NCBI GenBank assembly: GCA_050789445.1
Contig: JAILXR010000001.1
Coordinates: 2,666,001 to 2,730,000 of the forward strand
Origin: JAWSVE01 sp050789445
Lineage (GTDB): Bacteria > Pseudomonadota > Gammaproteobacteria > Pseudomonadales > Cellvibrionaceae
Length of the DNA: 64,000 nucleotides
Direction: 5' to 3'
Below are positions 27,487 to 36,543 of the stretch, piece after piece. Numbering within the stretch: position 1 is the stretch's first letter; each line of letters opens with the position of its first letter. The translations under genes were made by a program, and so were the position numbers. The notes beneath the pieces were generated by a model that saw only the letters and a list, made by a program, of their open reading frames with translations, was not told the DNA's origin and made no database searches.

Positions 27487-28473
27487 TTAAGATGTAAGAT
27501 GGTCCGATATATTGATAATAATTTTCCCTTTAACTAATCCTTTTTCATAATGTCTAAATGCATCTGTAACATCATTTAATGAATAGACACTATCTATAAC
27601 AGGCACGATTTTTTTGGCATCAAAAAGAGCTTTTAGAACCTCCAAGCCTTCGTTTGGCCTGTGAAACAACAACCCAACTTTTTTATTACTTCTTTTAGAT
27701 ATCCAAGGTCCTAGAAATAATATTTTATTGGCTAGAGACAAAACACCACCAACCATGACAAAAATACCGTTACTACTTAATGATCCCTTGTAAGCAGTGA
27801 TTGAACGGGCTGCCGCAACATCAATAATTTTTTCATACGTTTGACCATTTTTAGTAAAATCTTCCTTTGTGTAATCAATAACATGATCTGCTCCTAAAAA
27901 ATTCATCACCTCCAACTTTTCAGTTTTATCTACCGCTGTTACTTCCGCTCCAAACGATTTTGCGATCTGTATTCCAAGCGTGCCCACTCCACCTCCAGCA
28001 CCATTAAACAGAATTTTTTGGCCTGCCTGAATATCTTTTTTATACTGTAGCGCTTGTAATGCTAAGAGACCTGCTTGAGGAATTGCTGCTGCTTGTTCAA
28101 AAGTCATGTTTTCTGATTTTTGAATTAACGCCTTCTCTCGAACACAAACATATTCGGCAAAACCACCCCAACCACTTCCCGATAAATCACCAAATACTTG
28201 ATCCCCAGGGCGAAACCGTTTTATGTTTTTACCAACCACTTCAACTTTGCCAGCAATATCACACCCGAGTATTTTTATTTTTGTTGGCTTTAACATTCCT
28301 GCCATTAAACGATTTACAAATGGCTTAGCGATTAAAATCTCCCAATCCCATGAGTTTATCGACGCAGCATAAACTTTCACTAAAACCTCATTGTCTTTAG
28401 GTTTTGGCTTTTTTATTTCTTTTAATTTAAAAAAATCAGGTGACCCGTATTTGGATAATACAATCGCTTTCAT
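27487..28473 (-). CDS. NAD(P)-dependent medium-chain dehydrogenase, quinone-oxidoreductase-like (copy 2)
   Basis: The 328-residue protein has the same architecture and length as its neighbour. It has a GroES-like start (MKAIVLSKYGSPDFFKLKEI), ILGCDIAGKVEVVGKNI, and the nucleotide-binding loop FNGAGGGVGTLGIQIAK. Catalytic zinc ligands are again absent. The start at 28473 is decided by GAGGAG three bases upstream of the ATG; a longer frame to 28491 reads MVNEEL first and lacks a ribosome binding site. The two copies share position-by-position motifs but are clearly diverged. Confidence 0.88.
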   Translation of the reverse strand: MKAIVLSKYGSPDFFKLKEIKKPKPKDNEVLVKVYAASINSWDWEILIAKPFVNRLMAGMLKPTKIKILGCDIAGKVEVVGKNIKRFRPGDQVFGDLSGSGWGGFAEYVCVREKALIQKSENMTFEQAAAIPQAGLLALQALQYKKDIQAGQKILFNGAGGGVGTLGIQIAKSFGAEVTAVDKTEKLEVMNFLGADHVIDYTKEDFTKNGQTYEKIIDVAAARSITAYKGSLSSNGIFVMVGGVLSLANKILFLGPWISKRSNKKVGLLFHRPNEGLEVLKALFDAKKIVPVIDSVYSLNDVTDAFRHYEKGLVKGKIIINISDHLTS

Positions 28474-28625
28474 GAGCTCCTCATTAACCACTACACGCAG
28501 TCATGTGTATCATTAATCGATTTTTTAGGTGTTACGCTAACACTTCCTTTTCTTTCTGATAAAACAACTTGTTTTTTGAATTGCAGTCACATGTCAAAAT
28601 ATTTACTTAACTCCAACTATAATTT

Positions 28626-29534
28626 TTAATCATCGATTCCCTTAAACCGTTTATATTCCCATTGATATTGTTCTGGCGCCAACATGACCAGCGCTTCTAT
28701 TTCTTTATTCATTGTTTCTAAACTTTTTTTCGTATCTTCTCCGCTAATAGCGGGATCTACTTCTTTATAGATAAAATGAAAACCACCAGAAACGCGTTTT
28801 GCAAAACCAATAATAACTTTGCATTGTGTTCGCACAGCTAATTTATGCACGAGTGTCATGGTAAGTGCCGGTGTTCCAAAGAAAGGAGCAACCTCACCCC
28901 CGTTATCATCGGGAACTTGATCTGGAAGGATGGTGACAAGCCCACCGCTTTTTAATTGATCGAGAAGCATTTTCACGCCTTTTCGATTTGTAGGCGCAAG
29001 TGATGCGCCATTTTGAGTTCGCCCTTTGATAATTAATTCATCGAGTGCTGCTATTCCACTGGGCTGATACATATAAACAGAGCTTACTCGATCTGCAATG
29101 TATGGCCCCATGATTTCCCAGTTACCTAAATGAGGCGCAAGCAGTAAAACACCTTTGTTGTTTTCATCTGATACAAGCGAGGGCTTTAAAAACTCTCCTC
29201 CCTCGACCATTAAAACCAAATCTCGATAACGATTAAAAGACTGCCTCCAAATACTCGGTGCCTCTAAGGCTGTTTTTGCGGTTTCAATAACGCTATCTTT
29301 TGCTAGTTGTTGTATTTCTTGAGAGTTTTTTCCTGGGAAACAAAGTGCAATATTTTTCATAGCTACCTGAACAGCTTCCCCTTTTCCTAACCAAATACAA
29401 TGGCCAAAAAATCCGCCTATAGAACGATTCAACAATAAGGGCAGAGCGCCAAATGTTTTTAAAAAAACCGCTCCTATTTTACCTCTACGTTGCTTTCGTT
29501 TTTGGCGTATTTGGGCTTTGGTATTCATGGTCAT
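28626..29534 (-). CDS. Lysophospholipid/lipid A acyltransferase of the LpxL-HtrB family
   Basis: The 302-residue protein has the LpxL/HtrB signature with catalytic HLGNWE (about residue 137), followed by VSSVYMYQPSG, NRKGVKMLLDQLKSGG and LPDQVPDDNGG. It should transfer a secondary acyl chain to lipid A (or a related acceptor) at the inner membrane. The start carries a basic stretch (KAQIRQKRKQRRGK) instead of a long leader helix. It is encoded divergently from glyQ, as in related genomes. Whether it is LpxL- or LpxM-like cannot be told from the sequence. Confidence 0.9.
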   Translation of the reverse strand: MTMNTKAQIRQKRKQRRGKIGAVFLKTFGALPLLLNRSIGGFFGHCIWLGKGEAVQVAMKNIALCFPGKNSQEIQQLAKDSVIETAKTALEAPSIWRQSFNRYRDLVLMVEGGEFLKPSLVSDENNKGVLLLAPHLGNWEIMGPYIADRVSSVYMYQPSGIAALDELIIKGRTQNGASLAPTNRKGVKMLLDQLKSGGLVTILPDQVPDDNGGEVAPFFGTPALTMTLVHKLAVRTQCKVIIGFAKRVSGGFHFIYKEVDPAISGEDTKKSLETMNKEIEALVMLAPEQYQWEYKRFKGIDD

Positions 29535-29684
29535 GGATTGGCGACTTCTCTTCTAAAATAAATACATTCACTGCTCGGATGACCTTCAGGCTTACCGAGA
29601 TCGCGAAAGCTTACCGGAATTACCCCAAGATGGAAGGCATCGCGCGCTTTGAGTATCAACTGGTCGTATAAATGACTGCAAAGG

Positions 29685-29707
29685 GCCGGTATAATTACCG
29701 GCTTTTT
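29685..29707 (+). terminator. Terminator- or attenuator-like hairpin in the glyQ leader
   Basis: GCCGGTA (29685-29691) pairs with TACCGGC (29696-29702) around TAAT and is followed at once by five T. It lies 20 bases before the glyQ GTG and has no plus-strand gene upstream to terminate. It may therefore act in the leader; the embedded TATAAT could alternatively be part of a promoter. Confidence 0.5.
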
Positions 29708-29726
29708 ACAGTCAAAGGCTCGTACT

Positions 29727-30728
29727 GTGTCCAATTCAGATTCTTCAGCTCAACATAGCAATTATGATCTTTCGACCTTCCAAGGATTGATCGCCGCTCT
29801 TCAACAATTTTGGTCAAATCAAGGCTGTGTCATTATGCAGCCACTCGATTTAGAAGTCGGTGCGGGGACTTTCCATCCAGCCACATTCTTACGAGCTATT
29901 GGCCCTGAAACTTGGAACAGCGCTTATGTTCAACCTTGTCGTCGTCCTACGGATGGTCGCTATGGTGAGAACCCAAACCGGTTGCAACATTATTATCAAT
30001 TTCAAGTGGTCCTGAAACCATCTCCTAGCAACATCCAAGAACTGTATTTAGATTCCTTAAAAATGTTGGGCTTTGATCCTCTTACTCACGATATTCGTTT
30101 TGTCGAAGACAACTGGGAATCTCCCACACTTGGCGCTTGGGGCTTGGGCTGGGAAGTTTGGCTGAACGGAATGGAAGTCACACAGTTCACTTATTTTCAA
30201 CAAGTCGGCGGTTTGGAATGCTTCCCTGTCACAGGGGAAATTACTTACGGCTTAGAGCGTCTTGCCATGTACATGCAGGGTGTCGACTCGATTTACGATT
30301 TAATTTGGACTCGCGGCCCAGACGGAACACCTGTCACTTATGGCGATGTGTTTCATCAAAACGAAGTTGAAATGTCCAACTACAATTTTAACGAAGCTAA
30401 CGTGGATTTTTTATTTCATACATTTGATACTTGTGAAGCAGAAAGCCAAAAGCTGATTGAAAACAACTTACCACTACCGGCTTATGAAATGGTAATGAAA
30501 GCATCACACGCATTTAACTTACTCGATGCACGACACGCCATTTCTGTTACAGAACGCCAACGTTTTATTTTACGTGTTCGCGGTCTTGCTCGTGCTGTAG
30601 CACAAGCTTATTTTGATGAACGAAAAAAACGAGGTTTTCCACTTGCGCCCAAAGCATTGCGTGAAGAATTTCTTAAGAATGATGAAACGCAAAACTCGAA
30701 AAAAGCAAAAAAAGGAGGAGATCAATAA
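29727..30728 (+). CDS. glyQ: Glycyl-tRNA synthetase alpha subunit
   Basis: GlyQ is the catalytic subunit of the bacterial alpha2beta2 glycyl-tRNA synthetase, charging tRNA(Gly). The 333-residue protein contains family sequences TFQGLIAALQQFWSNQGC, QPCRRPTDGRYGENPNRLQHYYQFQV and ENWESPTLGAWGLGWEVWLNGMEV, which form the class II aminoacyl-adenylate site. It starts with GTG, shown by the match of SNSDSSAQ... and the lack of a nearby ATG. The C-terminal 15 residues are basic and variable. Its TAA overlaps the glyS ATG by one base. Confidence 0.97.
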   Translation: MSNSDSSAQHSNYDLSTFQGLIAALQQFWSNQGCVIMQPLDLEVGAGTFHPATFLRAIGPETWNSAYVQPCRRPTDGRYGENPNRLQHYYQFQVVLKPSPSNIQELYLDSLKMLGFDPLTHDIRFVEDNWESPTLGAWGLGWEVWLNGMEVTQFTYFQQVGGLECFPVTGEITYGLERLAMYMQGVDSIYDLIWTRGPDGTPVTYGDVFHQNEVEMSNYNFNEANVDFLFHTFDTCEAESQKLIENNLPLPAYEMVMKASHAFNLLDARHAISVTERQRFILRVRGLARAVAQAYFDERKKRGFPLAPKALREEFLKNDETQNSKKAKKGGDQ

Positions 30729-32794
30729 TGTCTAACGATCTACTCATCGAAATCGGCACCGAAGAATTACCTCCTATGTCTTTAAAACGTTTAGCCATTG
30801 CGTTTAATGACAATGTTACTGCTGCACTTAAAGAAAAAGAAATTCCTTTTTCCACATCACGTTGGTTTGCAACACCACGACGACTGGCTGTCGTTGTTGA
30901 AAAATTAGAGAACCAAGGTCCTGATAAAGAAATAGAGTCACAAGGGCCACCCGTTGCTGCCGCAAAAGATAAAGACGGAAACTGGACTAAAGCCGCAACT
31001 GGCTTTGCGAAAAAAAATGGCGTCGAACCTGAACAGTTAGAAGAAGTAGATACACCAAAGGGCAAGCGTCTTGCGTTCAAAGCTATGTCAAAAGGTGTTA
31101 CTACCGCTGATTGCTTGAATGATGTCATTAACGAATCACTCGACAAATTACCGATTCCAAAACGCATGCGTTGGGGAAGCAGTCGCTCTGAATTTATTCG
31201 TCCCGTTCATTGGATCACAATTCTTCACGGCAGCAATATTATAAAAGCCAATGTATTTGGGATCGATTCAAATAATTTAACACGCGGCCATCGCTTCCAT
31301 TGTGATACAACAATTGAAATTGCTAACCCTTCTGTTTACGAAAAAACTCTAGAAACAAGCGGCCATATCATTGCTGATTACGACCGCCGTAAAACAATGA
31401 TTCGGGAACAAGTCATTGCCGAAGGTAAAAAAGTGGGCGGGCATACCGTTATCGATGAAGATTTATTAGATGAAGTAACTTCATTGGTGGAGTGGCCTGT
31501 TGCGCTCACCGGTAGTTTTGATGAACGCTTTTTGGCCGTTCCTGCGGAAGCGTTAATTTCCTCCATGAAAGAACATCAAAAGTATTTTCATATCGTTAAT
31601 GACAAAGATGAATTGCTGCCACATTTTATTACCATTTCAAATATAGTTAGCAATGACCCTTCTCAAGTGATTGCCGGAAACGAGCGGGTTATTCGCCCTC
31701 GCCTTTCGGACGCTGCCTTTTTCTTTGAAACCGATAAAAAACAACGCTTAGAAAACCGTGTTGAAAAATTAAAAACTGTTGTCTTCCAACAAAAACTCGG
31801 AACAATTTATCAAAAAGCAGAACGTGTGCAGTCTCTCGCAGCTTATATTTCACAAGTAATTGGTGGCGATCCAAAACTAGCTGAACGTGCTGCTCTATTA
31901 GCAAAAGCCGATTTAGTCTCTGATATGGTATTAGAGTTCGACAAGATGCAAGGCATTGCTGGCTGTTACTATGCATTAAACGATGGCGAGCCAAAAGAAG
32001 TCGCAACAGCGATTAAAGACCAGTACCTACCTAAATTTGCTGGCGATAAATTACCAGAAAGTAAAACGGCTTGCGCTCTCGCTCTTGCTGATAGACTCGA
32101 CACCTTAGTCGGTATTTTTGGTATCGGCCAACCGCCCACAGGATCGAAAGATCCTTTTGCTTTACGTCGAGCTAGCTTAGGCGTATTGCGTATTATTGTC
32201 GAAAAAAATCTGCCGCTCGACCTTGCGCCTTTAATTGAAAAAGCAAAATCATTACATACCGATCTAGCTAAAGAGAAAACTGTTGTTGAAGACGTATTGT
32301 CTTACATGATTGAGCGCTTCCGTGCTTGGTATGAAGAAGACAATATACCGGTTCAAGTTTTCCAAGCTGTGAGCGCTAAAAACATTACTGAGCCCGTTGA
32401 TTTTGATAATCGCGTGAAAGCGGTATTTGCATTTAATCAGCTAGAAGAATCAGCAGCACTAGCGGCTGCGAATAAGCGAGTCTCAAATATTTTAGCGAAA
32501 CAAGATGGCACAATCGCAGCTAACATTGATAACTCAGCGTTAGTTGAAGATGCAGAAAAAGCATTAGCTGCTGCACTGATTGAAAAACAAAAGCTTGTTG
32601 AGCCATTGTTTGCAGATGGCAATTACACTAAAGGTCTTTCTGAGCTCGCAAGCCTGCGTGAACCGATTGATACTTTTTTTGATGATGTGATGGTGATGGC
32701 CGATGATGATGCGATCCGACAAAATCGTTTAGCCATTTTAAGTCAGCTGCGCACATTGTTTTTACATGTCGCTGATATTTCATTGCTCGCTTAA
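30728..32794 (+). CDS. glyS: Glycyl-tRNA synthetase beta subunit
   Basis: The 688-residue beta subunit binds tRNA and is needed for glycine charging with GlyQ. It begins DLLIEIGTEELPP, the family hallmark, and includes the HD-like domain (VSDMVLEFDKMQGIAGCYYA) and the C-terminal anticodon-binding region (about residues 560-680). AAAGGAGGA lies just before its ATG, within the end of glyQ. It is translationally coupled to glyQ and followed 24 bases later by gmhB. Confidence 0.97.
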   Translation: MSNDLLIEIGTEELPPMSLKRLAIAFNDNVTAALKEKEIPFSTSRWFATPRRLAVVVEKLENQGPDKEIESQGPPVAAAKDKDGNWTKAATGFAKKNGVEPEQLEEVDTPKGKRLAFKAMSKGVTTADCLNDVINESLDKLPIPKRMRWGSSRSEFIRPVHWITILHGSNIIKANVFGIDSNNLTRGHRFHCDTTIEIANPSVYEKTLETSGHIIADYDRRKTMIREQVIAEGKKVGGHTVIDEDLLDEVTSLVEWPVALTGSFDERFLAVPAEALISSMKEHQKYFHIVNDKDELLPHFITISNIVSNDPSQVIAGNERVIRPRLSDAAFFFETDKKQRLENRVEKLKTVVFQQKLGTIYQKAERVQSLAAYISQVIGGDPKLAERAALLAKADLVSDMVLEFDKMQGIAGCYYALNDGEPKEVATAIKDQYLPKFAGDKLPESKTACALALADRLDTLVGIFGIGQPPTGSKDPFALRRASLGVLRIIVEKNLPLDLAPLIEKAKSLHTDLAKEKTVVEDVLSYMIERFRAWYEEDNIPVQVFQAVSAKNITEPVDFDNRVKAVFAFNQLEESAALAAANKRVSNILAKQDGTIAANIDNSALVEDAEKALAAALIEKQKLVEPLFADGNYTKGLSELASLREPIDTFFDDVMVMADDDAIRQNRLAILSQLRTLFLHVADISLLA

Positions 32795-32818
32795 TCATTA
32801 ATTATAAGAGAAGCTCTC

Positions 32819-33364
32819 GTGCCTCTAGTTATTCTCGACCGTGACGGTGTTATTAATGTCGATTCAGATGCATATATTAAAAATGCGGAAGAATGGATTG
32901 CGATTCCTGGCAGTTTAGAAGCGATTGCAAAATTATCGACTCACGGCTTCACCGTTGTCGTCGCGACAAACCAATCGGGTATTGCCCGTGGATTGTTTGA
33001 CCTCGATGACCTTGAAGCTATGCACACTAAACTTCAAGATGGCGTCGCAGAGCTTGGTGGCAATGTTGCAGGTATTTTTTATTGCCCCCACGGGCCGGAT
33101 GAAAATTGTGAGTGTAGAAAACCGGGTACCGCTTTATTAACAGCTATCGAAAATGAAATAGGCTTACCTGTTGCTGGCGCTCCATTTATTGGCGACAGCT
33201 TAAAAGACTTACAGGCTGGTATCGAAAAAGGATGTTTACCTTATTTGGTAAAAACAGGGAAAGGTAAAAAAACGCTTAATCAACTCGATCAGTTATCGGA
33301 CGACAGTCGCTCTAAAGTGCAAGTTTTTTCAGATCTATCAGATGCAGTGAATGCAATAATTTAA
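32819..33364 (+). CDS. gmhB: D-glycero-beta-D-manno-heptose-1,7-bisphosphate 7-phosphatase
   Basis: The 181-residue HAD-superfamily phosphatase acts in ADP-heptose synthesis for the lipopolysaccharide core. The HAD nucleophile motif is in LDRDGVINVDS, followed by VATNQSGIARG. The zinc-binding loop particular to GmhB-like proteins is CPHGPDENCECRKPG (about residues 90-104), and IGDSLKDLQAG is the last acidic motif. It starts at GTG. The series glyS-gmhB-plsC is a conserved envelope-linked arrangement. Confidence 0.95.
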   Translation: MPLVILDRDGVINVDSDAYIKNAEEWIAIPGSLEAIAKLSTHGFTVVVATNQSGIARGLFDLDDLEAMHTKLQDGVAELGGNVAGIFYCPHGPDENCECRKPGTALLTAIENEIGLPVAGAPFIGDSLKDLQAGIEKGCLPYLVKTGKGKKTLNQLDQLSDDSRSKVQVFSDLSDAVNAII

Positions 33365-33399
33365 AACGCCTCCCTTTAAACAATAATCGATTTTAATCT

Positions 33400-34146
33400 A
33401 TGCCATTTGTTCGTTCTTTAGTTTTCAATTTAACACTATGGAGCACCGGGATTGTTTTCGGCGTTCTTTGTTTAACGTTTTGGCTTTTCCCTGTCCGAAC
33501 ACGTTTTTGGCTAGTGACTCGCTGGAATCGTTTTGCTTTGTGGTGGTTAAAAGTTTCCTGCGGCATTAACGTTATTATTGATGATCACAATGTTGCACCG
33601 AATACATCAGCGTTAATTTCGCCTCTCACAACACCACATGTGATTTTATCGAAGCATCAAACCATGTGGGAAACAGTTTTTTTACAATATTATTTTTCAC
33701 CGATCAGCACTATTTTTAAAAAGTCATTATTAAAGTTGCCTTTTTTTGGCTGGGGTTTATCTTTATTAAAACCCATCGCCATCGACCGAACGACGCCATT
33801 ACAATCATTAAAGTTAGTCAAAAAATTAGGCGCGCAGCGAGTAAAAGAAGGCTTTAATGTTTTAGTCTTCCCAGAAGGAACTCGAATCCCTGTTGGTAAA
33901 GTAGGCACCTACGCACGTAGCGGTGTTGAAATAGCAAAAGCAGGTAATGTAAGCGTTGTTCCCGTTGCACACAATGCCGGTGAATGTTGGCCCGCAAAAC
34001 AATTCACAAAATACTCTGGCGAAATTCATGTCGTCATCGGCAAGCCCATCGACACCAGTACAAAAACCAGCAAAGAAATTATTGAAGATGTGAAAGAATG
34101 GATCGAGGGCGAGATAGAAAAAATGCCAAAAGGACGGCGCTCTTAA
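33400..34146 (+). CDS. plsC: 1-acyl-sn-glycerol-3-phosphate acyltransferase
   Basis: The 248-residue inner-membrane enzyme adds the second acyl chain to lysophosphatidate in phospholipid synthesis. Two N-terminal hydrophobic segments (about residues 8-30 and 40-60) precede the acyltransferase core. The catalytic motif is KHQTMWET, the HX4D-type motif in the Glu form seen in this group, and the substrate motif is FPEGTRIPVGK. It follows gmhB by 35 bases. Confidence 0.94.
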   Translation: MPFVRSLVFNLTLWSTGIVFGVLCLTFWLFPVRTRFWLVTRWNRFALWWLKVSCGINVIIDDHNVAPNTSALISPLTTPHVILSKHQTMWETVFLQYYFSPISTIFKKSLLKLPFFGWGLSLLKPIAIDRTTPLQSLKLVKKLGAQRVKEGFNVLVFPEGTRIPVGKVGTYARSGVEIAKAGNVSVVPVAHNAGECWPAKQFTKYSGEIHVVIGKPIDTSTKTSKEIIEDVKEWIEGEIEKMPKGRRS

Positions 34147-34209
34147 TTTTTAATTTCTAGAATTTTTAACTTATCTAAGGAAAGACAGGGTGTTAAATTC
34201 GGAAGAAGG

Positions 34210-34431
34210 TTAATAAGTTGAGTTCGGTGTTATATCTGGGTTTATTTCACCGTACACTTCTTCGGGATCAATATCATTGATAAAGAGAACTTCTCTTACT
34301 GCTTCGATATGATCAAGTATAGTTTGATAGCGGTCGCCGTATTCATACTTTGTTACTTCGATCGCTTTCGGCATATACGTAAACGCTATTTTTAAAGCCT
34401 CTAAATCTGTTTTGTTCATTTTACCTGTCAT
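34210..34431 (-). CDS. Hypothetical small acidic protein, about 73 residues
   Basis: From the ATG at 34431 (GAGAG about ten bases upstream) the protein reads MTGKMNKTDLEALKIAFTYM and ends IDPEEVYGEINPDITPNSTY. It is soluble, acidic and probably helical. I do not recognise the family. The frame could be extended to 34512, but that would overlap the next gene's coding end and produce an unrelated hydrophobic leader, so I reject the extension. It is the last gene of a minus-strand group. Confidence 0.6.
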   Translation of the reverse strand: MTGKMNKTDLEALKIAFTYMPKAIEVTKYEYGDRYQTILDHIEAVREVLFINDIDPEEVYGEINPDITPNSTY

Positions 34432-34465
34432 ACTGTTTATCTCTCTGTTGCCTATTTTGTTATAT

Positions 34466-34882
34466 TTAAAAGATAAGGAATAATAAAACAATAACAACAA
34501 GACTAATTCCAATCCATTTATAAAGCGTATTTTTCGTAGGCAATGGCTTTTGTCCTCGCTTTTCTTCTAGGATTAATTTAGCCATTATGTTATCAACATC
34601 ACCGCCACCTAAACGCCTTGCTTCTTCTCCGAGCATTTGCCCTTTACTAGCCGTTTTCGCTGAAGCTGGCGTTTGTACTGTCGACTGTTGAGAAGCTCTT
34701 GCTTTATTAATACGTTGTTCAACTGCCGCTAACGCCAATGCATCTTGGTGCTTTACTACATTCAGTAAAGCAATAAGTTCCTGCCGATCAAGAGGCTGCA
34801 TTTTTTGTATTGCCTCTGTATCACTCACGCGAAGGCTGTAAGTATTTCCATTAACAATAAAAGTGATCGCTGTTTTTTCCAT
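34466..34882 (-). CDS. Hypothetical tail-anchored protein, 138 residues
   Basis: The soluble N-terminal part (residues 1-60, with MQPLDRQELIALLNVVKHQDALALAAVEQR) looks helical. A low-complexity Ala/Thr/Ser/Gln linker follows, then a charged segment and one C-terminal membrane helix (about 119-138) with almost nothing after it. That layout suggests a C-tail anchor in the inner membrane with the bulk in the cytosol. I do not recognise a family or an enzymatic motif. Confidence 0.7.
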   Translation of the reverse strand: MEKTAITFIVNGNTYSLRVSDTEAIQKMQPLDRQELIALLNVVKHQDALALAAVEQRINKARASQQSTVQTPASAKTASKGQMLGEEARRLGGGDVDNIMAKLILEEKRGQKPLPTKNTLYKWIGISLVVIVLLFLIF

Positions 34883-34959
34883 CGTTATTTTACCGTAGAA
34901 ATATATGCTTTTATTTCTAAAAGACGTTCTCTTAATTTTGTTGTTCGAAAAAATGACGA

Positions 34960-35568
34960 TTATATAACATTGCTAATTTCTGAAGCAGCCATTGCAATAA
35001 CAGAAACCGCCAACAACATTCCCATACACATATTAAAATATTGGAATTGCTTTTGGCTTCTCAATAATTTTTGCAAGCTAGTACCGAGTAAAAGCCAAAC
35101 AAGCATGCTTAGCGCACCAACAGTTAAATAGCCAACAATAATAACTGCCACTTGAGACATCATATTCCCAATAGTCGTGAATGTCGCAATTGCACCAATA
35201 CCGATGACCCAAGCTTTAGGGTTTACCCATTGAAAGGCCATCGCTTGAATACATGTAAATGGTTTTTTAATTTTCTCACTTGCTTCGGGATTACTCGAAT
35301 TTGCAATTTTCCAAGCAATAAACAACAAATAGCCAATACCAAAAACTTTAATTACTTGGTGAATAATAGGATAGCTAGAAAATACAACACCAAAGCCCAA
35401 ACCAATACAGGCCAGCATAATCTGAAAACCAAAAATTATACCAAATAAGTGCGGAAGCGATTTATTTATGCCGTGATTAAGCCCAGAAGCCATCAGCATA
35501 ATAGTATTTGGGCCGGGAGTTATCGACGTAACCAAACAAAACATTAATACTGGTAAGTAGATTTCCAA
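34960..35568 (-). CDS. LysE/RhtB-family amino acid exporter
   Basis: The 202-residue inner-membrane protein has about six hydrophobic helices. The LysE/RhtB N-terminal signature FCLVTSITPGPNTIMLMASGLNHG is present, with the GPN turn and AFQWVNPKAWVIGIGAIATF in the middle. Members export amino acids such as lysine, threonine or homoserine, or related metabolites. The substrate cannot be told from sequence. Confidence 0.92.
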   Translation of the reverse strand: MEIYLPVLMFCLVTSITPGPNTIMLMASGLNHGINKSLPHLFGIIFGFQIMLACIGLGFGVVFSSYPIIHQVIKVFGIGYLLFIAWKIANSSNPEASEKIKKPFTCIQAMAFQWVNPKAWVIGIGAIATFTTIGNMMSQVAVIIVGYLTVGALSMLVWLLLGTSLQKLLRSQKQFQYFNMCMGMLLAVSVIAMAASEISNVI

Positions 35569-35623
35569 AACTTTATACGCCCGTAGATTTTCTGATTATT
35601 ATATTTATTTTGATAAGGGTAAA

Positions 35624-36046
35624 CTATTCAAAGTAGCTCTGGTAATCAAGAAGCACATGTTTTACTTTTTGAAACGCTTCTTCTGTACCCTCTTCTGATA
35701 ATTTTCTGACTGCTGGAAAATATGACGCTAAGAATAGATGCAGTTGATCGTGAGCTTCGCCTGTCATAGTGCACCCTTTTATTAATTTTTGTAGGTCTTC
35801 TTTAAGTTTTTCGCCCACTTTTTTTAAATCCCCACCTACGTGAACTCGCTCACTCATGGCAACAAACATTTTTCTCGTATGGGAATCCATTTTCCATTTA
35901 GCGCCATAATCTAAAGAGGGCTTTTTATTCTCATGGGCCTCACTGTGTTTTTGCTCATGATTAGCATGATGTAAATCATTCTCACCGTATGCCATTTGCA
36001 GACAGAGCAAAGCCAAAAACATCACTATTATTTTCATCAGCTTCAT
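35624..36046 (-). CDS. Hypothetical periplasmic protein with His-rich N-terminus
   Basis: A signal peptide (MKLMKIIVMFLALLCLQMAYG, cleaved about residue 21) is followed by a segment with seven His in about 20 residues (LHHANHEQKHSEAHE). A helical domain comes next, containing RVHVGGDLKKVGEKL and CTMTGEAHDQLHLFL. The His-rich stretch could bind metal ions. I think similar secreted proteins occur in marine gammaproteobacteria, but I have no family name for it. The function is unknown. Confidence 0.72.
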   Translation of the reverse strand: MKLMKIIVMFLALLCLQMAYGENDLHHANHEQKHSEAHENKKPSLDYGAKWKMDSHTRKMFVAMSERVHVGGDLKKVGEKLKEDLQKLIKGCTMTGEAHDQLHLFLASYFPAVRKLSEEGTEEAFQKVKHVLLDYQSYFE

Positions 36047-36127
36047 TCCAAATATTGGTTAGCGTTTATTGTTTCTTTTCAGATGTATTTTAAATTTATA
36101 TCTTCGTTTGATGTCTGTGTGTATTTC

Positions 36128-36340
36128 TTAAGAGCTTGTCCACTCACTAGAGCACAACCAATTATGAGGAATTTCAGATATAGCCTGTTCAGAAGCTTCA
36201 AGATCCCATATGTGTTCCCAGCCACCCGTTGAGTAATCTGCTATACGAACATTGTCCTTCCATTTTTCTAACCATGTCTTCATAAAAACGAAATCCGTAT
36301 CATCGTCCACATGATCTATATATATTGTTATTTTTTTCAT
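36128..36340 (-). CDS. Hypothetical small soluble protein, 70 residues
   Basis: The protein MKKITIYIDHVDDDTDFVFM... has a beta-like N-terminus and an acidic, Trp-rich second half (WLEKWKD, STGGWEHIWDLE). TAAGGA lies just before the start, giving a good ribosome binding site. Neither family nor function is recognised. It lies directly downstream of a short RelE-like remnant. Confidence 0.6.
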   Translation of the reverse strand: MKKITIYIDHVDDDTDFVFMKTWLEKWKDNVRIADYSTGGWEHIWDLEASEQAISEIPHNWLCSSEWTSS

Positions 36341-36374
36341 GGGTCCTTACATACTTTTTAATTCGAACATATGC

Positions 36375-36452
36375 TCAAAGAAAGCTAATGGTTGCGGGTA
36401 ATTTCTTATACGCTTTTTCTGCTTTCTTACTGAGCTTCACTTCGTACGGCAT
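36375..36452 (-). pseudogene. Possible truncated RelE/ParE-type toxin gene remnant
   Basis: From the ATG at 36452 on the minus strand the reading is MPYEVKLSKKAEKAYKKLPA, then TISFL and a stop. The start resembles the N-terminus of RelE/ParE toxins (short beta strand, then SKKAEKxxKKLP). Only 25 codons remain of the roughly 85-95 expected. An overlapping short frame (start at about 36499) ends just after this ATG, as antitoxin genes often do. The match is short, so it is a suggestion only. Confidence 0.35.
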
Positions 36453-36543
36453 TCTCAACTAGCTTTTTCCCTATACTTAATTTATCTATCTCTCTCATTT
36501 ATCGCTCCATCGTTAAAATCTAAAACTCTTTCTCTCTCGGCTA

